Shown here one piece after another: positions 1-7,877 of a DNA stretch of 14,557 nt; the first letter of the stretch is position 1; the number at the start of each line of letters is the position of its first letter. The position numbers and the translations under genes were made by a program. Location: positions 1-14,557 of the forward strand of contig DMTJ01000451.1 in NCBI GenBank assembly GCA_003477185.1, written 5' to 3'. Under the pieces are notes generated by a model that saw only the letters and a program-made list of their open reading frames with translations, ran no database searches and was not told the origin of the DNA. This DNA is from Lentisphaeria bacterium. Its GTDB lineage: Bacteria; Verrucomicrobiota; Lentisphaeria; JABSQK01; UBA12247.

Positions 1-1071
1 CCCTCTCATCTCTATCTGGCCGGTGGTAGCTCGACCATGATGTACACTGAGCACTTCTTCTCCGAGAAGCTGCGCATGGAAGTCAGCTATCTGAATCCGT
101 TTAAGATCGTGACCATCGAAGACAACATGGTTGCGCCGCTGCAAGAGCATGCTCACCTGTTTGCTGAAGTCGTGGGTGTCGGACTGCGCGGCCTGAATGA
201 CTTGATGGAGGTGCCGGTTGATGTCAACCTGGTGCCCGAGTCAATCAAGAAAAAACACTTGATGCGCAACCGTGTTCCCTTTCTGATCGCATCCGCTGCA
301 GTCTGGATCGCGGCACTCACCTTTCTTGTTCTGATCGAGCAACGAGTCTACGGCATGTACAAGGAAGCCACAGCCACAGACCAGCAGTTCATCGAAAAAC
401 TTGCGGCTAAGGTCAAAGTGATCAAGCGGAAGCAGGAGCAAGTCACTGCAGTACAGGACCAAATCAACGATCTTGACCGTACGCTCGGCTTGCGTTATCG
501 CTGGCTGGACTTGCTGAATGCCATCCAAAGATCGAAGCCGATGGACGTATGGATCACTGGAATCGAGCGCATGAAGGGGCCACAGGTGGTCGCCGCCGAG
601 GGGGACCAGGGCCCAGAAGGCAGTGACCTTGACATCATATTTTCCGCGCAGGTCCACACAGTCAAAAGTGCAGACGACTCGAAAGAGGGCGATCTCAATT
701 GGCTGAAGGTGCGCGGTCAGGGTGTCTTCCTTCCAGAAAAAGACGCTGAGACCGACACCTTTTCGCGTCCTATGTTCACGCCGGTGCAGGAAGAGGAACT
801 CATCAAAAAGGCCGATCTCGAAGGGCTATCGCCTGCAGCGCGGAAGAAACGCATAGAGGAAATTCGCCAGTCACTGCGGGTGAGTATTAGCGAGAAGGGC
901 GGGACGATTCTCGCCCAGCAGTTCCGCAAGATTCTCATCCTTCAGCCAGAAATCTACAATACGAAGTCCGAGACCGAAATTATATCGTTTAACAAGGATG
1001 TCCCGTACGATAACATCGAGATTTTTGAGATTCAGATCAACCTTGCTGAACCCATCGGCAGGGAAGAATAG
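1..1071 (+). CDS. PilM-PilN type pilus assembly protein, 3' part (5' end outside window)
   Basis: The frame is open from base 1, so the ATG at 37 is probably internal. The first residues read LYLAGGSSTM, the glycine-rich strand-turn near the end of PilM/FtsA-like actin folds, followed by a segment like the PilM C-terminus (EVSYLNPFKIV). A PilN-like part follows: VDVNLVPESIKKK at about 217-255, one membrane helix at about 271-336, a short coiled coil, then a periplasmic alpha/beta region. In the family, PilM is a cytoplasmic ATP-binding partner of PilN; here both appear joined in one polypeptide, which would couple the cytoplasmic ATPase side to the periplasmic ring. It is the first of a tight series; the next gene starts 2 nt after its TAG. 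Most of the PilM domain is missing from the window, so the ATP-binding motifs cannot be checked. The PilM-PilN reading rests on motif and topology. Confidence 0.8.
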   Translation, partial: PSHLYLAGGSSTMMYTEHFFSEKLRMEVSYLNPFKIVTIEDNMVAPLQEHAHLFAEVVGVGLRGLNDLMEVPVDVNLVPESIKKKHLMRNRVPFLIASAAVWIAALTFLVLIEQRVYGMYKEATATDQQFIEKLAAKVKVIKRKQEQVTAVQDQINDLDRTLGLRYRWLDLLNAIQRSKPMDVWITGIERMKGPQVVAAEGDQGPEGSDLDIIFSAQVHTVKSADDSKEGDLNWLKVRGQGVFLPEKDAETDTFSRPMFTPVQEEELIKKADLEGLSPAARKKRIEEIRQSLRVSISEKGGTILAQQFRKILILQPEIYNTKSETEIISFNKDVPYDNIEIFEIQINLAEPIGREE

Positions 1072-1073
1072 CC

Positions 1074-1898
1074 ATGCACGGTCTCAAGAAGCACAAGGGC
1101 TTTATCATTGGCGGCGTGATCACGCTCATTGCAACCATCGCGCTTCTGGTTGTGCATTCGAGTAGGAAATCAGCCAGCAGAGCCGCTCAGCAGGAATTCC
1201 AAGATCTTGACGAGATGCGTCGAGAAGTCACCACCAGTCCCTACGCGCCGACTGATGCGAACATCAAGCAACTTGGCGTCAACCTCGCCTTCGTAAAAGA
1301 AACGCGTATCAAGGTTTTGGAAGAGATCCACGGGAAATACCAGCAGCCCAAGGCGGTAGCGCGGATGACCGCAATTGAGGCGTCCAATGAGATGTTTTCT
1401 CGAATCAGCTTGCTGACGAATATCCTAGCAGACAAGGGTATTGATTCATCCTTGGCTCCCGCCTTTGGATTCGAGGCCTATCAAGCAGCACTGCCAAGAA
1501 GTGAGGCCATCGGCCCCTTGATGAAGCAGCTCGAAATTGTCAACGCGATTATGACGTTGATCGAGATTGATGGGACTCTGAATGCGATCAATATGGTCAA
1601 ACTACCCACTGAAATTCAGCTGATGGAACGCCGCCAGTACAAGTATTACACAGTAAACGTTGCTGTGACAGGCCCCCTGCGTGGTGTGCGGAATTTGGTA
1701 AACGCCCTCAATGAGGCCGAGTACTTCTTTGTGGTACGGGATATCACCTTTTCCTTCCACACACTCCCCCGCTCCGCGCATACTCGAGATCCCGACGTTG
1801 TGGCTTCCTTGGGGCAGCGCAAGGTGTATCGTGACGAGAACCGCGTAACCGCGACTCTCGAGATTGATTACATTGAATTCGAAAGCTTGGACGAATAG
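1074..1898 (+). CDS. Amuc_1100-like (PilO-position) pilus platform protein
   Basis: A 274-aa bitopic protein: short basic N-terminus (MHGLKKHK), one membrane helix at about residues 9-27, a helical stretch to about 130, then a compact C-terminal alpha/beta part (about 185-274) with alternating beta strands such as YKYYTVNVAVTGP and ATLEIDYIEF. This is the architecture of PilO/GspM-type periplasmic proteins and of the Akkermansia Amuc_1100 family, and it sits in the same place, between a PilM-type gene and an Amuc_1099-type gene. The start is two bases after the upstream stop (TAG-cc-ATG), implying translational coupling. Amuc_1100 of Akkermansia muciniphila is known as an abundant envelope protein reported to signal through host TLR2. 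Nothing here shows that this homologue does so. I expect inner-membrane anchoring and ring formation with the neighbouring PilN-like region. Confidence 0.75.
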   Translation: MHGLKKHKGFIIGGVITLIATIALLVVHSSRKSASRAAQQEFQDLDEMRREVTTSPYAPTDANIKQLGVNLAFVKETRIKVLEEIHGKYQQPKAVARMTAIEASNEMFSRISLLTNILADKGIDSSLAPAFGFEAYQAALPRSEAIGPLMKQLEIVNAIMTLIEIDGTLNAINMVKLPTEIQLMERRQYKYYTVNVAVTGPLRGVRNLVNALNEAEYFFVVRDITFSFHTLPRSAHTRDPDVVASLGQRKVYRDENRVTATLEIDYIEFESLDE

Positions 1899-1900
1899 GC

Positions 1901-3154
1901 ATGAAGGACAAGCTTAACCAGGTAGCCGAGTTCTTCCGGTTGTACTATGATAAAATTCTGCTAGGCTTCACCCTGCTGCTGCTGATTGGTACCCTCTTCG
2001 TAGCGATGACTACGCAAAAGGGGCACAAGGCGGCGATTGAAGCCAAGAGCAAAGACATGAAGCTCACCAAGACCGCAGTCGAGATCTTGACTGAGAGCGA
2101 CTTCGACATCAAGGTCAAGTTCGCACCAGCGCGAATGTGGATGGAGGACTTTACGAATCACAAGAACGACCTAGACGGCGGATTCGCCCAGCCGGCCTAC
2201 TATGTTTTTCCAGTAAATGCGGACAGCGATGAGTCCCATGTACTGCACCGTGACACCAAGATCAATCCTTGGACCGCGTTCGACCAGACGATAGAGGGCG
2301 ACATAGGCACGGAGCCCCCCGAGGAGGATGACACCGACGCGGGCGGCTTGGCAGATGACCTCGAAAAACTGCTTGGTTTGAATATTCACGACCCGGCCGA
2401 TGATATAGGTGATTTCGATGGGGATATGTTTTCAAACCGTGAGGAGCAGTCGTTCTGCTACAGAAATGACAAGGCCTCACTAGAAGAGCGCGTCCAGTAC
2501 ATTCAAGATCCTGGGATGCACCCACCACTGGCCACCGCAGAACACGAGCGCCTGCGATTCCGCGGAGCGAAGCGCGACCGTCTTCCTTTTACGCTCAAAC
2601 GGGTCGCAACCAACGGCTTTGGGGAGGATGACCGCGACAAGTGGGAGATTCATTTCTCTGTCGGAAAAAGATCACCTGTCGTAAAGCTCGGAGACATGAT
2701 TCCTGGCACGAAGTACAAACTGGTCGGCGCCGAGTTTCGTGAGGCCCCGGACGCAAAGAACCCAGGCATTCAGCGTGAAACCTCCATTGCCACGGTGCAA
2801 AAAAGTGGTTCGTCAGAGATAATTACCTGTAACCTGAAGAAGAGTGCATACGGATTGGCCAAAGTCGTCAAGCTATCCTTTTACTACGGTGAGGGCCCCA
2901 AGAGCATCATTGTTCGCGAAGAGGAGACCTTCAAACTGAAGGACCTCGCAGGCAATGAAGAGAGTTATCGCTTGACGGCACGACAGGATGGCGACAAAGT
3001 AGACTACTTCGCCCTTCATGAATTTGGAACCTTCGCCATCAAGCCACTCTCCTCCAAAGAAGAGCACCTGAAGCTGATGGAGATTTTGCAGAACGTTGGC
3101 GCACCGTCCCCCCAACTTGAGTACCGGGGCGACGGCCCACCACTGCCGTATTAA
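1901..3154 (+). CDS. Amuc_1099-like pilus-system membrane protein with Ca2+-loop-like motif
   Basis: A 417-aa protein with a cytoplasmic N-terminus of about 17 residues, one membrane helix at about 18-36 (LLGFTLLLLIGTLFVAM) and a large periplasmic part. Residues 139-155 are acidic. At 171-182 the sequence DFDGDMFSNREE resembles the calcium-binding loops of thrombospondin-type-3 or EF-hand repeats (DxDGDxxxNxxE). The C-terminal third (about 250-380) is beta-rich. Position in the cluster, size and topology fit the Amuc_1099 family, whose exact role is not established; a PilP-like link between the inner-membrane platform and the secretin is the natural inference. The ATG lies 2 nt after the preceding TAG. 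The family call depends on synteny more than on residue identity, because I recognise no diagnostic catalytic motif. Confidence 0.65.
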   Translation: MKDKLNQVAEFFRLYYDKILLGFTLLLLIGTLFVAMTTQKGHKAAIEAKSKDMKLTKTAVEILTESDFDIKVKFAPARMWMEDFTNHKNDLDGGFAQPAYYVFPVNADSDESHVLHRDTKINPWTAFDQTIEGDIGTEPPEEDDTDAGGLADDLEKLLGLNIHDPADDIGDFDGDMFSNREEQSFCYRNDKASLEERVQYIQDPGMHPPLATAEHERLRFRGAKRDRLPFTLKRVATNGFGEDDRDKWEIHFSVGKRSPVVKLGDMIPGTKYKLVGAEFREAPDAKNPGIQRETSIATVQKSGSSEIITCNLKKSAYGLAKVVKLSFYYGEGPKSIIVREEETFKLKDLAGNEESYRLTARQDGDKVDYFALHEFGTFAIKPLSSKEEHLKLMEILQNVGAPSPQLEYRGDGPPLPY

Positions 3155-3168
3155 GAAAAACAAAGACC

Positions 3169-3172
3169 GGAG
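3169..3172 (+). promoter_or_regulatory. Ribosome binding site deciding the secretin GTG start
   Basis: GGAG lies 6 nt before GTG at 3179. An in-frame ATG at 3191 would be 18 nt from this site. The spacing favours the GTG start. Either start leaves the signal peptide intact. Confidence 0.6.
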
Positions 3173-3178
3173 AACGTT

Positions 3179-5986
3179 GTGAATACTAAGATGCGATACG
3201 GGCTGTTCGGCCCCATCCTCGCCCTTTTGCTGTTTTCAGCAACTGCTTGGGCGCAGGAAGAAGTGAACATTGATGATGAAGTGCTGCTTGATGCAGAAGC
3301 CGATATTGAGCTCGCCAACGATTTTTCAGTGGACGATCTCGAAATCCTTGACGACACGTTGATCGATTCAGATGTGGATCTGGACACCGCTGTGGAAGAG
3401 ATTGATCTCGGAGGTAGTGGTGCCGCCGATATTGGCCAGGCACTCGAAACCAATCTCGAAGAAGTTGAGATCGACCTTGATATTGATCTTGATCCGTTGG
3501 AGGAGGAGGTCGGCGAGGAGGCTGCAGACGACATTGCCCCGGCAGAGGGCAAAGAAGAGTTTCGAACTGCTGCCGATATTGATGCTGACGAAATTGTTCG
3601 CCGGCGCAGGCAGCAGCTTGCGGCCCGACGGGATCAAATTCAGGGGCGCGAAGCGTTTCTGCTCGGTGATTTCGAGCTCGCCGCCAACAAGCTGATTCAA
3701 GCAGAGCTTGCATACAATGAGATTTCTCAGACCAACGACGAAGTCATTACCCAGCTAACCGAGACGCGACAGCAGCTTGCAGAGCTCTATGAAGCATGGG
3801 CGGAGGCACTTGTCGTCAAAGCAAAGCATACGGCCAGAGAGGGCGACTTCGACAATGCTGTTGAGCTCTTTCAGAAAGCCATTACCAAGCATCCCGAACG
3901 CAACGCCGCTATTCTGCAAAAGATCAAGAAAGTAAACGGCGAGAAGGCGATTGCTGACTTCCGTTTCAAGACCTCCGCGCCTCAGGTTGATCCCGAGAAG
4001 CCGAAACGCGATTACAACATCGACGTTCTGCTCGAACAGGGTTCCGTATTGTTCAATCACCGCCGGTACTCGGATTCCCGTGAGAAGTTCGAACAGGTAC
4101 TTTTGGAAGACCCCTATAACCTTGATGCCACCCGTTTTCTACGCCGTATCTATGAGACCTGGGCGAATCTTGCCGATGAGCGTCGTCAGGTCATGAAGGC
4201 TGAACGAATTGCAGAGATTCGCTGGAAGTGGAATGATCCGGTTACGCCGCTGGTTTCCCCCGACACCACTGTGGATTCCACGGAAGCCGTGCGTAAAATT
4301 TCTACGGAAACGGAAGGCATTCGCAACAAGCTGGACAACATCATCCTTCCCCGTATCACGTTTGACGAAGCCCCAATTAGTGGCGTGATTGAGTATCTCA
4401 AGAGTCGCAGCCGCGAGCTCGATCCGGATGGCGAAGGCATCAATATCGTACTTCAGTTGCAGGCAGCGCCAGCGCCAGAAACTGCGGAAGACGGAGCCGA
4501 AGGCGGCGATGACGAGTTTGGCGATGACTTTGGTGACGACTTCGGCGATGACTTTGGCGATGATGGTGGTTTTGACGATGCAGAGCCAACCGACGACCCC
4601 GGTGACGGTGGCGCTGACCCAGGTCAGCTGCTCGTGTCTCTTGAGCTGGACAACATTCCACTCACAGAGGCCATCCGTTACGTCTGCAGCTCTACCAATC
4701 TTAAGTACAAGGTGGACCCGCATGCCGTGATCATCGCCTCCAAGGGTGTGGCCTTTGACGAGATGGAAGTCAGGTTCTACCCAGTACAGGCTGGCGTGTT
4801 CCAGACCACCGAAACTCGGGGAGCCATTGACGTTGGTGAGGAGTTTGGCTTTGGTGACGGCGCGGAAGCGGCTGAGGACGAGGGAGGTGCAGAGGATCCG
4901 CGCTCATTCTTCGAGGCCCATGGCGTGGACTTCCCCGAGAATGCCATTGCCACGTACAACCCAAAAACCAGTAAGCTTGTCGTAAAAAACACGCCAGACA
5001 ATCTCCGCTTGGTCGAGCGCATTCTTAAAGAGCTAGACATTCAGCCCACTCAGGTTACGATAGAAGCAAAGTTTGTTGAGATTTCCCAGACCGATCTCGA
5101 AGAGCTAGGGTTTGACTGGATGTTCGTCGGAACAGGTGGTGACCTTGACAGCGTCCAGAACGGCTACAAAGAGTTCGAGCTCAACAACAACTTTCAGTTC
5201 CGCGTCGATAAGACACTCGGTACTTCACAGAGCCTGACAGGTGGACTTCGCTTCGCGGCTGACAACGATCGTCTGCTGCAGGTCAACAGCATTTTGGGCG
5301 GCATGCAGTTCAACACCGTGATCCGCGCTCTGAAGCAGAAGCAAAGCGCAGATATTCTGTCGGCCCCCAAAGTGACGACCATCACAGGTTCGACTGCGAC
5401 GATTGCTATGGTGGATCTTCGCAGCTTTCCTACATCGTGGACGGAACCGCAGCTACAGGGCGCATCAAGTGGGACAAACGGCAATACTGGCGCCAGCTTC
5501 ATTCCTTCAACGCCCGAGAATTTTGAGACAGAGCAGATTGGTGTGGTGCTTACTGTAACCCCTACAGTTGCCGCTGATGGTTACTCTATTCAGCTTGACC
5601 TTGAACCAAGCGTTCGCGAGAAGGTTGGCGATGATGACTATAGCTACAGCATCCAACTTGGATCTGGCGGTGACGCTGGCTCGATTACGGCTATGGTTCC
5701 AATTCGACTTCCGATCATTTCGCAGCGCTCAGTGCAGACAAGTGTGATTGTCTGGGACGGCGAGACCGTGGTACTGGGCGGTATGATTCGCGAGCATCTT
5801 ACCGAATTACATGACAAGGTTCCGTTCTTCGGTGATATTCCAGGAATCAAGCGGCTCTTTCAAGTCAAGCGTCAGGAAAGCCTCAAGCGCAACCTGCTGA
5901 TCTTTGTCAGTGCGCGCCTGGTTAACCCAGCTGGCTTGCCGATCCGTACCGCTGATATTCGCGGCCTTCCTGACTTTCGCCGCTGA
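3179..5986 (+). CDS. Outer-membrane secretin, Amuc_1098/PilQ type, with acidic periplasmic extensions
   Basis: A 935-aa precursor that should form the outer-membrane channel of the pilus or secretion machine. The signal peptide covers about residues 1-25 (cleavage after AWA). Residues 26-125 hold 39 Asp/Glu and one Lys, with no Arg. TPR-like helices follow at about 159-181, 219-240 and 288-317. An STN/N0-like domain (about 391-522) is interrupted by a low-complexity acidic insert with four FGDD units at 447-462. An N1/N3-like repeat with a further acidic insert (about 551-574) leads to VTIEAKFVEIS at 626-636. The secretin core follows, with SADILSAPKV (722-731), VVLTVTPTV (789-797), ETVVLGGMI (862-870) and VPFFGDIPGIKRLF (881-894), all hallmarks of the family. 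The TPR N-terminus fits Amuc_1098-type proteins. It starts with GTG, 24 nt after the preceding gene. Confidence 0.92.
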   Translation: MNTKMRYGLFGPILALLLFSATAWAQEEVNIDDEVLLDAEADIELANDFSVDDLEILDDTLIDSDVDLDTAVEEIDLGGSGAADIGQALETNLEEVEIDLDIDLDPLEEEVGEEAADDIAPAEGKEEFRTAADIDADEIVRRRRQQLAARRDQIQGREAFLLGDFELAANKLIQAELAYNEISQTNDEVITQLTETRQQLAELYEAWAEALVVKAKHTAREGDFDNAVELFQKAITKHPERNAAILQKIKKVNGEKAIADFRFKTSAPQVDPEKPKRDYNIDVLLEQGSVLFNHRRYSDSREKFEQVLLEDPYNLDATRFLRRIYETWANLADERRQVMKAERIAEIRWKWNDPVTPLVSPDTTVDSTEAVRKISTETEGIRNKLDNIILPRITFDEAPISGVIEYLKSRSRELDPDGEGINIVLQLQAAPAPETAEDGAEGGDDEFGDDFGDDFGDDFGDDGGFDDAEPTDDPGDGGADPGQLLVSLELDNIPLTEAIRYVCSSTNLKYKVDPHAVIIASKGVAFDEMEVRFYPVQAGVFQTTETRGAIDVGEEFGFGDGAEAAEDEGGAEDPRSFFEAHGVDFPENAIATYNPKTSKLVVKNTPDNLRLVERILKELDIQPTQVTIEAKFVEISQTDLEELGFDWMFVGTGGDLDSVQNGYKEFELNNNFQFRVDKTLGTSQSLTGGLRFAADNDRLLQVNSILGGMQFNTVIRALKQKQSADILSAPKVTTITGSTATIAMVDLRSFPTSWTEPQLQGASSGTNGNTGASFIPSTPENFETEQIGVVLTVTPTVAADGYSIQLDLEPSVREKVGDDDYSYSIQLGSGGDAGSITAMVPIRLPIISQRSVQTSVIVWDGETVVLGGMIREHLTELHDKVPFFGDIPGIKRLFQVKRQESLKRNLLIFVSARLVNPAGLPIRTADIRGLPDFRR
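4517..4564 (+). repeat. Four tandem 12-bp units encoding FGDD
   Basis: Four in-frame 12-base units (4517-4528, 4529-4540, 4541-4552, 4553-4564) each encode Phe-Gly-Asp-Asp. They differ only at synonymous third positions, for example TTTGGCGATGAC and TTCGGCGATGAC. They lie in an acidic insert inside the STN-like domain of the secretin. Because the unit is a multiple of three, copy number can change without breaking the gene. Confidence 0.9.
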
Positions 5987-6031
5987 GCAATCGCTGAATC
6001 GAGCTTTATCAGTCAGCAACACCGCCCAGCT

Positions 6032-6919
6032 TTGTCTGCCAATTGCGTGCTTGCCGCAAGTTCTAGGCACGGCGAGACAGCAGTATCTTGGCCGACGCCC
6101 AGCGGAGGCCTTTCCGGAATCCTGCGCACCGGCTCACGCTCTGAAGCAGTATTGTTCTTCCATGGCTTGGGCGGGCTCCGCAGTGGCCCGCACGGGTTGC
6201 TCTCCGCCCTTGGCCGCGCGGCCAGCGCCCATGGCTTCACAACACTTTGTTTTGACTTCAGTAGTCGTGGCGAGGGCGAAGGAGATGGCGAGGCTGACGG
6301 GGCAACTCTACCTGGGATGGCTCAAGAGGCCCTGTCTGCCGCAGAATTCCTTGCGGCGCGTGATGGCGTGGAAAGGATCATTGTCGTAGGAATCTGCTCA
6401 GGCGGCAACATTGCCATTGGGACGATGGATCGGTTGCCGCGTCTGGCTGGGCTTTTTTTGCTGTCGGTCTACCCCTTCTCGGACGGAGATTCATTTGAGA
6501 GAGACACCCGGCGCACGGCCAGTTTCTTGAGGGTCTACTGGCGAAAGCTCTCGCTGTGGGAGACTTGGGGTAAGTTTTTCCGGGGTCAGATTATGTGGTC
6601 AGGGATCCACAGGACTCTGTTTGGGCATGTCGGGAAGTCAGCTGATGATGATCTGCGTGCTCGGGGCACTCGAGGGGACGGTGAGGTTACTTCGCCCAGA
6701 GAGAATCTGGTGAACTTTCCAGTGCCAACTCAACTCACCTATGGAGATGCGGATCCAGATTACGAGGCCTCACGAAGCTACTATGCGGATTTTGCAGGTG
6801 AACACGACCTGCCGGTTGAGATTTCTGTGGTCTCCGGTGCGCCCCATAACTACTGCAGTGCATTGTGGAAGGACGCGCTCTGTGCAGACCTGCTGGCGTT
6901 TTTGGCCAAAGTCTCGTAA
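6032..6919 (+). CDS. Alpha/beta hydrolase, probably last gene of the secretin operon
   Basis: A 295-aa alpha/beta-hydrolase fold protein without an obvious signal peptide, so probably cytoplasmic. FFHGLGG (42-48) supplies the oxyanion-hole loop. The nucleophile elbow reads VVGICSGG (118-125). Counted as G-x-Nu-x-G-G the nucleophile is Cys122, as in dienelactone-hydrolase-type enzymes (GxCxGG); Ser123 is the alternative. Acid candidates are Asp239 or Asp241 in YGDADPDY, and the histidine is His272 in GAPHNY. The lid region (about 150-200) is rich in Trp, Arg and Phe. Substrate unknown. The frame is the same as the secretin's and is open from the base after its TGA. The first usable start is TTG at 6032; GTG at 6047 is also possible, and neither has a clear ribosome binding site. 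The 45-nt gap contains no terminator, so it is probably co-transcribed with the pilus genes. Confidence 0.8.
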   Translation: MSANCVLAASSRHGETAVSWPTPSGGLSGILRTGSRSEAVLFFHGLGGLRSGPHGLLSALGRAASAHGFTTLCFDFSSRGEGEGDGEADGATLPGMAQEALSAAEFLAARDGVERIIVVGICSGGNIAIGTMDRLPRLAGLFLLSVYPFSDGDSFERDTRRTASFLRVYWRKLSLWETWGKFFRGQIMWSGIHRTLFGHVGKSADDDLRARGTRGDGEVTSPRENLVNFPVPTQLTYGDADPDYEASRSYYADFAGEHDLPVEISVVSGAPHNYCSALWKDALCADLLAFLAKVS

Positions 6920-7156
6920 CTACTGGTGCGGAGGCGAATTTTGGCAAATTTGATCGTGCCTCATTGCGCCCACAATGCTTGTATTTCCCTGGCTTAGTGT
7001 AGCGGAGCATCCCCAATCCCTTGCATCAAATTCGTTCATCTTCGTGGGCGCATCATGTGGTCACGCCACTAATGGGACGTCTTGGTGCTTCCGCCGTTGA
7101 CCATAGGGGGCTGGTGTGGTACGGTACGAGCTCTATTTAGACCATAGGAGAGTCGA
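6920..7156. other. Intergenic region after the operon
   Basis: 237 bases without a supported gene. Just after the hydrolase stop there is a weak inverted-repeat pair: GAGGC (6931-6935) with GCCTC (6958-6962), enclosing AATTT/AAATT (6937-6941, 6946-6950). No T-run follows, so it is a poor candidate for an intrinsic terminator. The promoter candidate for the next gene lies at the right end. I found nothing else. Confidence 0.5.
7097..7125 (+). promoter_or_regulatory. Candidate sigma70-type promoter for the 208-aa gene
   Basis: TTGACC (7097-7102, five of six to the -35 consensus) is separated by 17 bases from TACGGT (7120-7125, three of six to the -10 consensus), which is preceded by a TGn extended -10 motif at 7117-7119. 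The distance to the ATG at 7157 leaves a short leader of about 25 bases containing the ribosome binding site. Confidence 0.4.
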
Positions 7157-7783
7157 ATGGCGCAACGTACGCTTGCCACTTGTTGGAAACAATATCAGAA
7201 GTTGTCGCTCAATTATCTTGCTGAGGGTGCAGACCGCGATGCGATTCAGCCTAAGCTAGATGATTTGTCAGATCGTGTAAACAAGGACACGATTGGCGCC
7301 GTTCTCGTAAGTCTGTTTATACATCCCTTTTTCACGGATCCGGTAAAAATGGATTTCGACACGGACTGCCGGGAGGGCGTCTCCGATCAGCGCTCTGCTT
7401 TTGACCCGGAGACCAACGTAATCACTATTCGCCCGGTTTCTGTTTTTCAGCTGTATGAGTTCGGCCGCAATCTGGAAGCGCCCGACCCAGCTCGGACCGA
7501 GATGGTGACGTGTCGCTATCACCGGTTTCTGATTGAGATGACTAAAATGTCCCCGGTTCCTTTCCTTTTTCTCCTGGTGTTGCAGCGCGTCGCCTTTATG
7601 GCCGAGATCGCTCATCTTGAGAAACGCGGCGGGGTAATCGAAGTGGCTGAAGGCGAGTCCTACCACACGATGCTCTGGGCGTTTAAGGAGCTGGAAGTCT
7701 GGACTCGCCGCCAACGAGGTGTGAACTTGAGAGCTCAATACGGAATCTGTTGGTACGAGGCTGACTGGATCACCGGGCGCTAA
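7157..7783 (+). CDS. Unrecognised 208-aa protein
   Basis: I do not recognise this protein. The start is supported by AGGAG at 7146-7150, 6 nt before the ATG. It has no signal peptide. A hydrophobic stretch at about 133-149 (PVPFLFLLVLQRVAFMA) could be a buried helix rather than a membrane span, since it carries Gln and Arg. The N-terminal half is helical; a central strand pattern (FDPETNVITIRPVSVFQLYEF, broken by polar residues) precedes two helices; the C-terminus is rich in Trp, Arg and Tyr. It contains two Cys in the first 75 residues and one near the end, with no zinc-binding pattern. It is a single-gene unit with its own candidate promoter, convergent with the ABC exporter operon. It is probably a real gene, given the ribosome binding site and codon use like its neighbours. 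Confidence 0.75.
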   Translation: MAQRTLATCWKQYQKLSLNYLAEGADRDAIQPKLDDLSDRVNKDTIGAVLVSLFIHPFFTDPVKMDFDTDCREGVSDQRSAFDPETNVITIRPVSVFQLYEFGRNLEAPDPARTEMVTCRYHRFLIEMTKMSPVPFLFLLVLQRVAFMAEIAHLEKRGGVIEVAEGESYHTMLWAFKELEVWTRRQRGVNLRAQYGICWYEADWITGR

Positions 7784-7792
7784 CAGCCTTTC

Positions 7793-7808
7793 GGACGTAG
7801 GGACGTCC
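7793..7808. terminator. Short perfect hairpin between convergent genes
   Basis: GGACGT (7793-7798), loop AGGG, ACGTCC (7803-7808): a 6-bp perfect stem beginning 10 bases after the stop of the 208-aa gene. It could serve convergent transcripts from either side, but no T-run follows on either strand, so intrinsic termination is uncertain. The rest of the 94-bp gap (to 7877) holds nothing clear. Confidence 0.35.
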
Positions 7809-7877
7809 TGCTGCGAAGCATGGTTAGTCTATCGCCCACACCGACTAGCCAGCTCCCGCGACGGTCCCATAAGCCTG

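Noticed and set aside
3151..3552. Minus-strand open frame rich in Ser opposite the secretin start
   Set aside because: It is the antisense of an Asp/Glu-rich coding stretch, which produces long low-complexity frames. There is no start signal or family similarity.
4139..4723. 194-codon minus-strand frame opposite the STN insert
   Set aside because: It is antisense to the repetitive Gly/Asp codons of the secretin. Val/Ile-rich repetition comes from the FGDD units.
7058..7070. Possible hairpin GTGG-TCACG-CCAC
   Set aside because: The stem is only 4 bp, no T-run follows, and it lies away from either gene end. Not distinguishable from chance.
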